Origin: Isoetes taiwanensis
Lineage: Eukaryota > Streptophyta > Lycopodiopsida > Isoetales > Isoetaceae
Assembly (NCBI GenBank): GCA_021234155.1
Contig: JAJEKV010000060.1
Coordinates: 6,284,323 to 6,348,322, forward strand
Length of the DNA stretch: 64,000 nt
Direction: 5' to 3'
How positions within the stretch are numbered: position 1 is the first letter of the stretch; each line of letters begins with the position of its first letter. Positions 1-12,208 of the stretch are shown here, piece after piece. The position numbers and the translations under genes were made by a program. The notes below the pieces were generated by a model. That model ran no database searches, was not told where the DNA came from, and saw only the letters and a program-made list of their open reading frames with translations.

Positions 1-1590
1 GGACTCGGTGAGGATTGATTGGCGGGTGGGCCTCAAGAGATCCCAGACCGAAGTCTTGGCATGGCGTTGGCGGCATAGAACATCGGCTAGGGTTGTCCAC
101 TCCATCCGCCCCCCTCGTGTGCACACTTTGCGGATGGGTCAATTCATGCTATGGCTTCGCTATAGCCAGGGAGACGCAGGTTCAAGGGATCACCCTTTTG
201 AGCCCACTCCGGGTTCATGACTCTGGTCCGATGAGGCAGGTCGGGAAGCGTCCCCTTCCGAATCACAAGAGAATACGTGCGCATCGGCGACCCCCAGCAT
301 CCGTGCGGACTTACTCACCTAAATCTACTCAAAGTGCAAGATGCTCCATACGGATCACACCTCTACTCCCGGGGAGTGTCGGGACCCATACCCGCCCTCA
401 CGTGGCCCGGCTATCAGGGCCTAGCCCTTTGTAGGAGTCTCGGGGAGCCTTGTATGCTCGTGCAAGACCCCACCCCTCATGTCACCCTTGTGTTCCTTGT
501 GCGGTGTTAAGCGGACCATAGCATCTAGGACCCGGTGGGCTCTTGTGCCTGAGCCGCAATTAATGGGACTCTACAGGCTATCTAGGAGCAAACTACAATA
601 CACGGTTCAGAGGTCTCTACCCCGTAATCCCCCGTTTGAGTCGATTAAACAAAGAACTAACAATCCATCCTTTCAGAGTAAGAACCAGAATTGAATATAA
701 AGAGAACTTGCTTGTACAATCAAGGGTTAGTTTCTATGATTGCATCACAAAGAGAACAGAGAAACGGACACAATCAAGCGTTATCTAGAATCCACATAGC
801 CACCTACCTGAATTCTGGCTAGACTCGTTTCCATGGGGCGCCTCCATCTCCTGAGAGTTGAGAATTCAGCTGTTGATTCACAGGGACGACTGGTATGGTG
901 GCTCTCTGCTGGTGTATGATGGCTCTCAGCTCCTGGCCTTCCTTGGTCGATCTTCAGGAGTCAATCAGAGGGATAGGGGTCAAGTTGGCATCCTAACTTG
1001 GCAACCCCCATGCTGCCCAATCGATTGGGGCAGGTGGCACCTTCCCAAACAGTAATTAGCCTAATTAAGTTATTATCTTTAATGTATTAAATTAGCATAG
1101 CTAATTTAATCCTTTTAAGAGTAACCCCCATGGTTACAATTAAGTTCCCGTACCCCCATGGTGGCGTACCTTTAGGGGGGTGACGTGCTTGTATTTGTAC
1201 ATGTCCCGTATGAATGCGTGACGTAGACCGTATAAATACGTGGAACGTCACACTTTGGGACAATGTATCTTTGTCTACAAGTGATAGATTGAACCAAAAA
1301 GTCTATTTTTTGGATACCTTGAGGTATCATCTTTCCAATGATATATTTTTTAGCTTTATTGGACATTGAGTTAATTAGAAGATTGCGAATCGATCCACTT
1401 TTTTCTCTTCCTCGTGAACCATGCAGGGGAGGGGCTTCTTTCTATATGGATAGACAATTCTGACGTTTTTCATTCTCCTCTTTTCATCCTGGTCTGGTTG
1501 TTTAGATTGAGTCAATTCTCTTTTGTCCTTCGCGATTCTTAAAAGTTAAGCAGAGTTCTCTTCTTATCGGCAGTTTTGGATGCATGATGC
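1..1590. other. Region without a recognised gene
   Basis: The first 0.6 kb is GC-rich and the next 1 kb AT-rich. Several short open frames overlap in different frames with no recognisable domain, so none is accepted. A TATAAAT box at 1231-1237 could belong to a promoter or an LTR, but no paired LTR is visible. The GC-rich start may be the end of a repeat that continues to the left of the window. Confidence 0.4.
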
Positions 1591-2098
1591 GAGTCCTCAT
1601 GAGAATGGGGATCGATCCACTTTGTAGGATCGAGATTCTCAGGAGGAGGAGCATGCATGCATGCATGCATGTTTTGCATACAATTTTGGACCTCTGGTTT
1701 AGGTTTTTATGGCATGGGTCTTCTTCAGTTTCTCAAATCGGCGTCTTTGTCTCAGCAGTTTCCTTTTCTCTTCCTCTTGAACCCACCCTCCCTCTCTGTT
1801 TTAATTATGTATAATTAGTTAATTCTCTCCTTCTCTCTTTATTTATGTTTTGTTTATTATTTTGCGTGGCAGACATGGCCAGCCCTTTTTATTTTGAAGT
1901 TTTTTTAGTGTTTATGTTGTGCAGGGATTTAATTAACACGCACTTTCTGGCTTTTTTCGATATTCATATTTTTTGGGAACCCTTGTAGTAGCCTGAAGAT
2001 TGTCCAAGCCCCTTGCTGCGGGCCTATCACTAGGGTTTTTCCTTGAAAATCCAAAAGAACATGGTTTTTTAATCCTAGTGATAAGCCTTCAACGAGTA
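1591..2098 (+). mobile_element. Two-hairpin element, copy C
   Basis: The left hairpin (1591-1652) pairs GTCCTCATGAGAAT with ATTCTCAGGAGGA around an inner CGATCC/GGATCG stem, and GCATGCATGC repeats follow. The right hairpin (about 2010-2098) pairs CCTATCACTAGG with CCTAGTGATAAG around a conserved loop resembling TTTTCCTCGAAAACCC. The same layout recurs at 12209-12680 and 13362-14119. No coding frame is convincing. The family is unnamed here; a non-autonomous transposon or structured retroposon is inferred. Confidence 0.6.
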
Positions 2099-3054
2099 CA
2101 TCATCCAACATCTCATCATACTTTGTAATTTTAACAACTCCATCGAGGAGGAAATACTAACTTAGCCATCTCATTCAGGTTTCGATCGTTTGCAAGACAA
2201 ATCAAATGTCGGTGTGGACAACTCCAGGTAAATCATTAGCTAATGCCTCACAAATTACTAAGCCTACTTCATTGGCTCATTTGCAAATTTCTAATGTATT
2301 ATCCAGACCAGTAACTCATGGGAACTCAATTGCAGCACCTTACATTGGTCATTCATCAAGTTAGTTTCATCAAGGTCATTATCTTCTTTTGTATTTTTTG
2401 TTGATGTCTTGCTGCAAATTGCCTCTTCCTCAAGTCTGGCTCCGAAAATGTTAGGTTTTCAGAAGCATTGTATGGTTTCTAAAAGAAAGGTAAGAAATTC
2501 CTTATGTTTTCTAGCTTTGGTCTAGGAAATTAACACTAAATTCTTACTAGCTAAAACACTTACATAAGCTAACATTCTTTGCATGGATTGTTGTTGCAGA
2601 GATTCTTAAAGTTCCATACCATGGCAATCACCTTCTTTAAAGCTTGCAGCCGCTAATAGATTTGTTCCAAATTCTAGTTTCTACTTTAAGATTTACGGAA
2701 TAAAAAAAGGGGGGTTTATGCGACCATAGCCCTGTACATGCACATACAGCTTGTTCATAAAGACAGATAGTTTCGTGCCAAATTTGCACTTACACTGGAT
2801 GTGTTTACTCTGAATGTCCAAGTCAAGCTCCTTTAGTGGATTCGGGAACTTGGCTTATTTAAATTCTTCAAAAACATTGTAGGTTAGTTTAACATTATGG
2901 TCCAATAATTCTCATGGAGTTGTCTAGGGTTCAAATCCCTAGGGAGATACAATAAATATCTCCAACAAACTGCAGAAGCTTAAATATAATATTTTAAGCT
3001 GATAATTTATTATGTGATATATTATCCATTATCTGCAAAATATATTAGTTATTG
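2099..3054. other. No gene; tRNA-like T-arm only
   Basis: This is AT-rich sequence without a supported gene. At 2924-2943 a B-box-like GGGTTCAAATCCCT with flanking pairing looks like a tRNA T-arm, but a D-arm and acceptor stem are not convincing, so it may be a decayed tRNA-derived SINE. Confidence 0.4.
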
Positions 3055-3082
3055 ACTAGTAAATTGCCCACCTTCGGTGGGT
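3055..3082 (-). mobile_element. Helitron 3' terminus, second family
   Basis: Read on the minus strand, a short GC hairpin (CCCACC/GGTGGG, loop of three bases) is followed by AATTT and ACTAGT, that is, a hairpin about 6 bp before CTAG|T. This is the diagnostic Helitron 3' end. The hairpin sequence differs from the GCCCAGC family used by the two neighbouring Helitrons, so it marks a separate element whose body and 5' end are not identified. Confidence 0.55.
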
Positions 3083-3665
3083 AGTCAATGTGGTTGCATG
3101 GAAATATCATGTGAGGTTCATGTTGTAGAAGCAGCAGACTAAATGCACAACCTGTCCAAAAAGATTAAATCACAGCATAAAAGATAGTAAGGGTGCCCAG
3201 CGTTGCTGGGCATAATTTTGGAAGCTATAAATGTTGGGAACTTGTGCATTTGCATATTCAGTAACTTCTAGACCATTGGAACTGTGCACGTGCATACAAT
3301 AACTTTTAAGCCATTGGATCATTTAGGGAGCCTGTAAATTGCAAGTAGCCATGTCTATGAGATGTTGATGTCTATGGGTTGTTAATGTCTATGCGTTGCT
3401 GGGCATATGTTGGGATCAAGAAGGACTCCATTAGGCAGGTACTCTAGAACATGCAATCTGAAAGCCTACATGTTGCATAGACCTAAATATCTCGAATGAG
3501 TTCTTTAAATAAAAGACGAATGGCATCATGACCATGCCGTGTCAATGATGTGTGATCATGTTTAGGCATTCTGCTATATCTATGGGCTCCACATTTCCAT
3601 ACATGCTAATAACTTTATTGCAATTAACACGTATAGGTCACAACTATTTTGTACAATGCTTTCAT

Positions 3666-4169
3666 ATATATGCTTACCCTTTGGCAAAATTGCAGTGCAT
3701 GCATCAAACATGACCATGTAAGTTGGTTGTGTATATGCTTACTGTTTGGCAAAATTGTAGGGCATGCATCAAGCATGACCATGTAAGTAGGTTCGATGTA
3801 AGTTGGTTTTGTTGGAACTATACTTTCTAAGCATTTCTTGAAGAAGAAGTTTGTGCATTATGAGTTTGCCTTGTCATACTTTAAATTTCCACATCTGTAC
3901 ATATTTGTGAGTGCGGCACCAACAAAAAGATCTACCTCTAAGCCGTCAAATGTGATGGATGGCTTCATGTACTCTCTTGCCCTCAGCAAGGGGCTTCATG
4001 TATTTTCTTGCCCTTAGCAAGGTTTTCAAGCCCTGGTCAAGGTTTTCAAGCCCTGAACATGTACCAAGGAAAGTCATGCCCAGCCTTACCATACAACTTT
4101 ATGAGATTGTTCCCAATTTAACATCCATATTACTTTATGAGATTGTTCCCAATTTAACATCCATATTTA
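3666..4169. repeat. Cluster of short tandem duplications
   Basis: Three neighbouring duplications occur inside Helitron 2. A roughly 65 bp unit is repeated at 3666-3731 and 3732-3797. Units of about 30 and 22 bp are repeated between 3960 and 4045 (TCTTGCCC...AGCAAGG and GGTTTTCAAGCCCTG). A 36 bp unit beginning CTTTATGAGATTG is repeated exactly at 4098-4133 and 4134-4169. The exact copies imply recent duplication. Confidence 0.7.
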
Positions 4170-7100
4170 AGTTGTGCTTTTTGTATTGTGCTTTTTGTGT
4201 TATTTCCATAAGCCAATGTTTATAATCCATAGGTTAGAAAGTAATATAGGGCAGCTCAATTTCTGCCATGCATTCACTATATCTTTCCTCTTACATAGTT
4301 ATTTGGGGTCATGCTCACTTTTTGCGACTCCAATTTTGCTATCCTAGAATCCTGCACAGTATTTTTCTCTTTCTCTGTTGTAATTTTCTAAACTTTGGGT
4401 TATGAGATTGAAATAGCCAAAAAGGGTACTTGGAGTTATTTTGGGCGCAATTTTAGATTATCTTAAGGTAGATGCTGCTTCTTAGATGCATATGCTCTGT
4501 TTAATGATGTGTGATAGCCAACACAGATGTTTGCGGTGATTAAATCTAGTTAAATCTATCTTGCTTCCAGGGAAATGCATTATCATTTGGACATCATAGT
4601 TTAGTTGCTCAAGTATAATCAATTAATATAACCAAACTGATGTAGATCATAGCTTGAACAACTTATACACTTCTATTATTGATGCTAATAATAGTGGAAA
4701 TCAGGAGAATGGAAGAAAGACCCTATAAAGCCATGCACCTCTTCTTAGAAGTAAAATTAGTCTACGATAGAATTTCGCAAAGACATCCTCACAATAATGC
4801 TCGGAATTTCATGAGCCAAATCAAAATAGTTTAAACAAAATTCAGCAATACATCCTCAAAATAATGCTCGAGTCTTGGTGTGGGCAAGCAGAATAATTTA
4901 GAGCCTTACATTTGTGACACATGCCCAACATGTTTTTTTAATTTCATCAATCACTTGCTTTGTAATGACCGCTTTGCCCGGGTTTGAAAACCGGATATGG
5001 ATGCACACGTTTAGGAACCGGATTCTCATGTCAACATGCCTTTAAACTTTAAACCCTTCGTCCTTGTAGTTATAAAATAACCAATGAAAAAACAGAAAAT
5101 AAAATGCTCAAACTTTCTACGATAACGAAATGATTAGATTCTCACTTAATTAGCAAGGTCCTTTAGCATGAAAAATGGCATTTAAGCTGGAGTGCAAAAC
5201 ATGGCCAGCAAGAATATTCTATATTCATCACGCTTCTTCGGCGCCTATGAGTCGATCGCATTAAAGCGGGCGAAAAAAATGACACGTTAAAAGAAAGAAC
5301 ATCTTTGGAACGATTGACCCAAGAAGGGGACTCTCATTCCTTTTTTGTTCAATCAAGGAAATAGGTAAGGATCGACGGGTTGTTTGTTTTCGTGATAAAA
5401 AGAAACAGAGCTGTTACACGTTTAATTGATTGCTTCGGATGCCTTGTACAATCACATGATGACATGCATGTCCCGGTCCATATAAAAGTTGAAAGAGATA
5501 CAAAGGACTTTTTATAAGGCGAAAGCAACTAACTTTGTATGCGTATAGCAACAAGTAGCAATTTTAATGTCATGTTATGTCCGGCATGGCGTAAAAATGA
5601 CGTAGTGTAGCCAAAAACATTTACAAACCTTGTTGATGTCCTTGCAAGCATGGCTTTACCTGTAAGTCAATATAAAAGAAAGATTAATTTTCACCAATCC
5701 ATGTCTTAGAATCCATTTTTGACTCTTGCCTAACATTTATAGAATGCAATTTTTCCATCAATAGCACATTGTTTTCTCCAATCTACACCACATGAGAAGG
5801 CCCCAAAGAAAGCCACTAAAACTATGCTTTTTTGGCGTTAGGACTAAGATTGCCAAGCTTTGCAACTAAGAGTAACCAGTGTCATGCTCCCTCTTTTTGT
5901 AAGAAGAATCATGAGTAAGGCGAAAGCGGCCTTGGCTTACCTTACCTCACAAATTTCGACTGTTAATATTAGTAGGCATGGAAATTAAAGAGAGATGAAG
6001 GTAAAATATCATGCAGGGCATTCACCTTAAGATTCTCGGGATTGAGTAGTTTACTTAAATGGCCCCCGCACCTTTTATCCCCGAAATTGATTTACGATTC
6101 TTGCAAATGGTTAACTTTTGCATAAAACAACAGATGCAACTAAGGCATTATTTCAAATGCATCATGCAAGAAGATATTACGACGATTTCAAATGCACAAA
6201 AACATCACGACTCCAACTAATGGAATCACGTGCTATCACTCGGATTCGAACTGGAACCATCGAAGCGATCCTTCCATTATGCGAGATCCTCTAACCTTGC
6301 CAAATCCAAAATTTTACGTTGCGCTTGATGATCTCGCTTAACCGCGCAGGTTGCTTGCATGAGCAACTAAAATAGGTCTCACCATAAAATACTACTAAAC
6401 CCTAACTGCCAGCCTATTCTTATGATTATCGACATTGCTCTTCTTATGATTCCTTGCTAAACCCGCCACGATCCTCCGAAAGCTACCATAATGGGCTGGC
6501 CAAAACCAAACCAAATAAAACGGGCAGGGGAAAAATCCCAAAACGCCCATAGTGCGGAGCAAGATCCGTTGCTTGCTCTGGGTTGAGGGCCCAACAGCCG
6601 ATTCTGGCCGAGCCATGAGAGCCGCCTTAGGGATTCGTCTCGAGGAGGTGCCGAGTAGCCGCTCCTTCGGGCACCGCCATGGATACCGCTGCAGAATCGT
6701 CGCCGCCTCAGCCGCCCTCGCTAACCCTAGCAAAAAAAAAACCTAAGTTTTAAGAATATGACGTGGCATCATCTCCTCCATTGGCTTGATCAAATCTGGA
6801 GCGTCCAAATTAGGGCTGGGTCCAACACTTACACAATAACATTATTATATAACTAGTAATGGTGCCCAGCGTTGCTGGGCATAAGTTGGTTGTATATTGA
6901 CTTCTTAAAAACTCTTGTATGAACGTCAAGTTGCAACAAATGTTGAACATTATGAGGGGCGGTTAATCATTGCTATGATCATTAAGTTACCTACAAAGTT
7001 TACGAAAATTGATGTGTATGGATTTGAATCTTTGCTTATTGCATATTTCATACATATTTTATAAACCTCATATGCAAAATTGTGACCAACAGTTAGGGTT

Positions 7101-8240
7101 TGAGATGTATGTGAAATGGGATACAATATGCCTAATAAGGTTACCAATTTTAATGTAAGAGTGATGCACAACATCATAGTGATATGATGTTGGTAAAACT
7201 GACATTTTGCATCTTGGTATGATTACTTGGTGTAGTGTGGATGAATGAATCTTGTTCAACATCAAACTAATGCAAGTGGCATTATATTCCTTCCTCTATG
7301 ATGCTACACATAACATGCTATTCTCAACATTGTCGTTATTGCTATGCTATTTGAAGTTCTATATTTAGTATAACCACGATTTATTTTCAAAAATGTGATA
7401 ATACAATATTTGGGACGAAAATTTGTTGCCACTTCATCCATCGTACAATAGAATGTCAAAGGATAAAACTATTTTTTGAGGTCCTTTTTTGCATGCAACA
7501 AATTCCATCAAATCCAACGTCTCCAGTATTCTCTTAACAAACGATAGCAAGATCTACGGCCTGTAGAATGTGAAATTACAATGTATAAGCTTCTCTTAGT
7601 TATCTGACAAAAACTACCTTAGAAGTATCTAGAACGTTGAACAGATGTTAGATGTTGGAAGTACTTTCCATGACATGGCCCCCCACTCACGAAGAATAAG
7701 GTTGTGGCATAAAACTCCTCCCTTCTCTGTTGGGTTGTTATTTGCACACAGATGCAAAGAAAGTAGAGTGTGTACATTCAGAGTGCCAGAATATTAGCTG
7801 CCATTTCCAAAGCAAACAAATCCTCATGTGTCATCATCATTCATCCTCTTCTCTAGTCGATGCATAAAAATGGAATAAAAGACAACATTACTTACTATAA
7901 AAGTTTGATTTGATGTAAGAGCATCTAACTGCCTTCAATATGTACTATGTTAGTGGAAAAGAAAGGAGGAATCAATGAAGATGCAAGATAGACTTCTCAA
8001 TATCCAACGGTCAAAACTTCAAATGTATGAAAAAAATTTAAGGCCACTCAAGCATGTGGTTCTAAGACCATAATATAAGGTTGTGAAAGTAGTATTGGCA
8101 TGTAAAGCATTAATATCTTATTTGGTTGAGATCACAGCACAATTCAGGAATGAATTCAGGAGTGATATCAGTCTGGGAGCACCAAAAGCAAGAACAATCA
8201 TTCTTTTGATAGACTTATTAGGAAAGGTGCTACTCCTAAC

Positions 8241-9144
8241 CTAGAGCATAAGCAACCTAAGCATGGGACTTAAGCAAATCATTGTCAAAGATTTATCAAA
8301 TGCTGATGAAAGGGCTTCTGGATGTGCCTTCATGTCAATATGCCCAAGGACATTTGTGAGTATTTTAGCAGAGCGCCTTCTTATCTTCATGTCTTTATCT
8401 GACAACAGATTTATAAACTTACTAAGATTATTTTTGTCATATCCTGGCATGTTCCCTAGAATCCTGCACCAATTTTTATTCATCCTATGAGGTTGAGACA
8501 AAATATACAGTGCATCTCCTGCATATTGCCTTACTTTGCGTGAATTTTTCACTCTCTTTTCATTTTCAGATTGAACCACATCTTCTACAAAATATAAGTT
8601 GCACAAAGTTGGAATTATGTAACCATTGCTTCCTATTTTATCTCTTTCCTTTGCATCCATGGCCAAGCTTGTTAGTATACAAATTATGAGCTTCTTCAGG
8701 AGAAAGATCCACTTCATTTCTTACCATGCTACAAAGATTTTCCATGGCATATTTTGAGATCTGTTTTCTTGTGCTCTGTTTCACCAAAACTTGTTGAGTA
8801 ACCTGCAATGCCTTTTTCTTGCTTTCAAACGGTTCACCATGGCTTTCTTCTAGATATTACGAAAGCCTTTTTATCAAGTTATGAACAAAGCCTATTTTTA
8901 ATATATTCCTTGGATTCTTAGCCATGTCATTTAACGGGGATAGAAGCAAGTGTGTAGCAGGATGTTGGGCACAACTTAACAACCTGAAGAAGTATCTCTG
9001 CAGCTTTCTGTCTTGCCTCAATGACATCCTCGATGTGAGCATAACCGCAAGTGTCCAGGAAACGATTTCCAACAAAGACTGAAAAAAAACTTTGATTACC
9101 TCTAGGTTATATCTTTTCTCTAAAATATTCTCCATGATTAGCAC
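8241..9144 (-). pseudogene. ARM/HEAT-like helical-repeat protein fragment
   Basis: Open stretches at 8241-8717 and 8857-9144 show amphipathic helices of the armadillo/HEAT kind, with the pattern INLLSDKDMKIRRRSAKIL in the first. In the second, a different frame around 9000-9070 gives a plausible helical segment (EARQKAAEILLQVVKL), so the reading frame is broken there. Only part of a protein is present, and splice sites are not clear. It lies in Helitron 1 downstream of the FtsZ1-like exons and on the same strand, which points to a separately captured gene. The exact family is not recognised; this is a weak assignment. Confidence 0.4.
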
Positions 9145-9637
9145 AATCTTTGTCTTTGTTCAGTCATGTATATCGATGATATCTTCATAAATGTAAAATC
9201 TAGGAGAGTGAAGTGGGTACCTTCAAAGATGCTGGAATCCATACATTTACAGTAGACATAGTAAGCATACTGATTTAGAAAGTATTTATGCTTCAACCAA
9301 GGCAAGCGGTGGCATTTTTAGACTGCTTTTCTCCTAGATGAAGCCTAACTTTTGTAAATGGGAAATCTTTGAATGCCCTCTTACTTAAGCAAGTCGAGAA
9401 TAAAATAGTTGCTTCCAACAAAAGCCTTAATCCCCGAGCACTGGAATGCAATCCATGGCAGAAAGGCTTTTAGGGTCCAGTCATAAGCATGCAACTCCAA
9501 GTGATCCCAAGCATTTGTAGGCACAAATCCGACCAAGTTTCACCAAGCTTCAGCCTCTACGACCAAGGTTCAACTTTTGTACCATTTTGCATCTCATTTT
9601 TCCTGTAAAACCATGCAAAACCATGTACTCCAACTAT

Positions 9638-10280
9638 ACATTTACCAAACCTGGAATCTGCAAATAGAAATTTCTTACTACGGTGTATTATAGAAATATG
9701 ACCTAGGAAACTGATGTTAGCCAGACCATCTAAACAAAGGCCCAATCGATCGATAGCAATGCAAAATCTAGGATATAAGATAGTAGAAGGCTGGTTACAT
9801 ACAATAATGATATCGAAATTCCCCGCACGCCTTTGGCGAAGCACATCATCTGCAAGAAGGAAGGCTCTGTTGTAAAGGAGTCTCGTTTCTTGCACAACAT
9901 CCAAATGACCTATCATTTGGAATAACAATGAGGGTATCAACACTTTTTCGCAATTGTTCAATTGCCTCAAGAGCCTGCAAATGCAATTGCCGTGATGTCA
10001 CTTTTTGTGTAAAAGCTCCAAAGTGAGAAATATAATTCACCTGCTGAGCTCTCCGCCGGCCTTCGAAGGTGAAGGGATAAGTAACAACTCCAACTATCAG
10101 CTGGCCTATCTCCTTAGATAGGCATGCCACAACTGGCGCTGCACCAGAGCCTGTATCTCCTCCCATACCCGCTGTTATAAACACCAGATCTGAATCAGCC
10201 ACAGCCTCCTTAATTAAATCTTGACTCTCCTCTGCAGCTTGTTCACCAAGATCGGGATTTCTACCTGTGCCTGAGGACAG
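9638..10280 (-). pseudogene. FtsZ1: FtsZ1-like plastid division gene fragment
   Basis: FtsZ is the tubulin-like GTPase that forms the plastid division ring. Three exon pieces are readable on the minus strand. Exon a (10280-10041) covers the GTP-binding core, with SDLVFITAGMGG and then a signature loop GGDTGSG. Exon b (9974-9803) follows a 66 bp intron (GT..AG) and holds EAIEQLRKSVDTLIVIPNDR and, after a frameshift near 9908, AFLLADDVLRQ. Exon c (from 9657) reads IPGLVNV and then loses similarity. The wording GVVTYPF..FEGRRR and QALEAIE favours FtsZ1 over FtsZ2. The N-terminus and most of the C-terminal half are missing. The loop has Asp where family members have Gly (GGGTGSG). Being inside a Helitron, it is a captured, non-functional copy. 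Confidence 0.85.
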
Positions 10281-10507
10281 CTAAAACTAACCTAGCAGTG
10301 TCGTTCCACCTGTGGCGTGCATGTGGATACTGGAGGAATGCAGCAGGCGCCATAGGCGCCCTCGCGAACCCTAAAAAAAACTCAAAACTTTGTGACGTGG
10401 CATCATCATCGCCATTGGTTTGGTCGAATCTGGGCCGTTAAAATTAGGGCTGGGTCCAACACTTACACAATAACATTATAATATAAGAAGATTATAATAA
10501 TATAAGA

Positions 10508-11859
10508 TTATGGAATTCATGGAACCCTACTATACTTGGACTATGGCTTTGAGATATTGTGAATGCTAGAGATATGCTTTATTTGAGTGCTTTCAATAAA
10601 TGTGTGTTTTTTAGTGTATGGGTCTCTCCTTTAATGTTCCTTTATCGGTATCAAACAGTTCAATTGGGACTCCTACAAACTCAAGAGATTGCACATATGC
10701 TCCCATTGATACATATGTCATGCACATATGCCCCCATTGATACCTATATCATGCTCTGACAATTGTTTATCTCTACGATGCTCATGCAATTGCTTATGTT
10801 CATTACAATAGTTTCACCTATTAAATTGAAAAAATAATTATAACCTAAATTTTTGTGATTTATGATCCCTTATTATTGTATTTCTATATTTATTCTCTTT
10901 TTTTGGACAAAACTTTTGAATCATTTGAACACAAGCCATTACGTCCAACATTTTTTAATTAAAATCCGCCTGAAATCCCCTTTGATTTGGTGCATATTCG
11001 CACAGGGGGTGACGTATGACAATGAGAACCCCTTTTGTACTCTCTAAAACCATATAATACATGTATAAAATCAACACCATTAAATACATTGGCTCAAAAT
11101 TTATAGTATTTTGCAAACCTCGTTATACACTATACCAAAACTTATACAGCATATGCCAGAAATGAGGATCACTATCTACGGTCTAGATCTAGGAATAACT
11201 AGCAAATATTTCCATCCAATAGCTCTCGATGCCTGGAGTCACCCCCGTGCTAATATGCACCCAAACCAAAGGGGTTTTCAAGGGGATTTTAATTGTGAAA
11301 TAATTTCAACCGCCTTCCGTTCACATATTTATCCATATATGTCACAATAACTGGGGGTTTTAAGGGGTTTAATATGGATGCATAAATTACCATTCTAGAG
11401 ACCATAGATCATACCCATAAAACAATTGATTGGGTTATCATTAAAAAAAAAAAAGGTTTAATTTACAAAATAAGCAGGTTAGCTCGTTGTTGCATTAGTT
11501 AAAGCATTTTCAAAAGGATATTGAATTATTTTGGTAGAGGTCCAAATCTCCCTATTTCGTATTCTCGAGATGTCTATGTATTTCATATTTCAAAACTTTA
11601 AGTGAATGTGTAGATGATCCAATACAAACAATTTTCTAATGGCATAAGTATTCAAATGAAATACAAACATCCCTGCTTCTAGATGCTGCTAAGCATTGCT
11701 TCATGTCACAATGCAAATCTATGATTTGCAGCCTTATCCCAATGCTTCTCCCTTTTTAATGGGATTGTCCCTAGTGTACAGTCAAAATTTTATTTTACAT
11801 CAGCCCAACCGCGTGTGCTCAACTGACTGCACCTTGTTGGTGGATTCCCCTGGGTGACA
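10508..11859. other. AT-rich region without a gene
   Basis: No frame here has a recognisable domain. There is low-complexity A/T sequence, including an A-run near 11445, and nothing that could be tied to a promoter, RNA gene or element end. Confidence 0.5.
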
Positions 11860-12050
11860 ATCCCATCGATCCGAGACATCGGATCGCCATTCTAGAATGG
11901 GTTGAGCATGCATGTTTTGCATGCATGCGGGCGGCGCATGCCCGTTCTGGTTGGGAGTTCGCTATTTTAGGCGTTTACGCCCGACTTCTCATCGGGCGCT
12001 TCCTCTTCTCTCTCAGTGATACCTTATTCTCTTTGAATTGTTTCCAGGTG
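11860..12050 (+). repeat. Partial duplicate of the two-hairpin element
   Basis: This repeats the first part of copy A (12224-12385) almost exactly: CCCATCGATCCGAGACATC, the GCATGCATGTTTTGCATGC block and the following T/C-rich run. The left arm of the opening hairpin is missing (CCCTGGGTGACAA in its place), so the outer stem cannot form. It is a truncated or duplicated copy about 360 bp upstream of copy A. Confidence 0.7.
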
Positions 12051-12208
12051 GGGGAGGGGCTTCTTCCCCGCCCTGGTTTGGCTAATTTGGTGTTTCTTTC
12101 ATCTTTGTCCGTTCTCGGCCTTTAGCCTTCATCCTGTGACCTTCGTCCTCGATCCTAGTTTGTTAAGGAAGTCCTTTGGTATTCGGGCGGTTTGTTGGTT
12201 TCATGCGA

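Larger units (their letters stand above)
6853..10491 (-). mobile_element. Helitron 1 with captured gene fragments
   Basis: The 5' end starts TCTTCTTATATTATAATG after an A (plus 10491). The 3' end has hairpin GCCCAGC-GTT-GCTGGGC (6864-6880), then CTAG (6853-6856) followed by T. Insertion between A and T without target duplication is the Helitron rule, and both ends obey it. Length is 3639 bp. No Rep/helicase gene is seen, so it is non-autonomous. It contains FtsZ1-like and ARM-like gene pieces in the same orientation as the element, as expected from Helitron gene capture. The left junction lies directly on the interrupted 5' end of Helitron 2. Confidence 0.75.
3184..10507 (-). mobile_element. 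Helitron 2, split by Helitron 1
   Basis: The 3' end is at 3184-3211: hairpin GCCCAGC-GTT-GCTGGGC, then a terminal CTAT where CTAG is expected. The 5' end begins TCTTATATTATTATAA (minus strand, plus coordinates 10507 to 10492) and resumes at 6852 after the Helitron 1 insertion. Its first 150 bp match the 5' end of Helitron 1, including the segments GTTGGACCCAGCCCTAATTT and ATGATGCCACGTCA. Without the insert it is about 3.7 kb. No Rep/helicase frame is visible, so it is non-autonomous. A GC-rich open stretch at 6395-6733 may be a captured first exon. Confidence 0.6.

Noticed and set aside
1-510. Possible coding start of a retroelement at the window edge
   Set aside because: Three overlapping frames were compared, but none contained a recognisable gag, RT or other motif.
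2881-2950. Possible tRNA gene
   Set aside because: Only the T-arm-like part is convincing. No matching acceptor stem or D-arm could be drawn, so a SINE remnant is more likely.
6221-6310. tRNA-like segment on the minus strand (GTTCGAATCC)
   Set aside because: The T-stem is mismatched and the cloverleaf cannot be completed.
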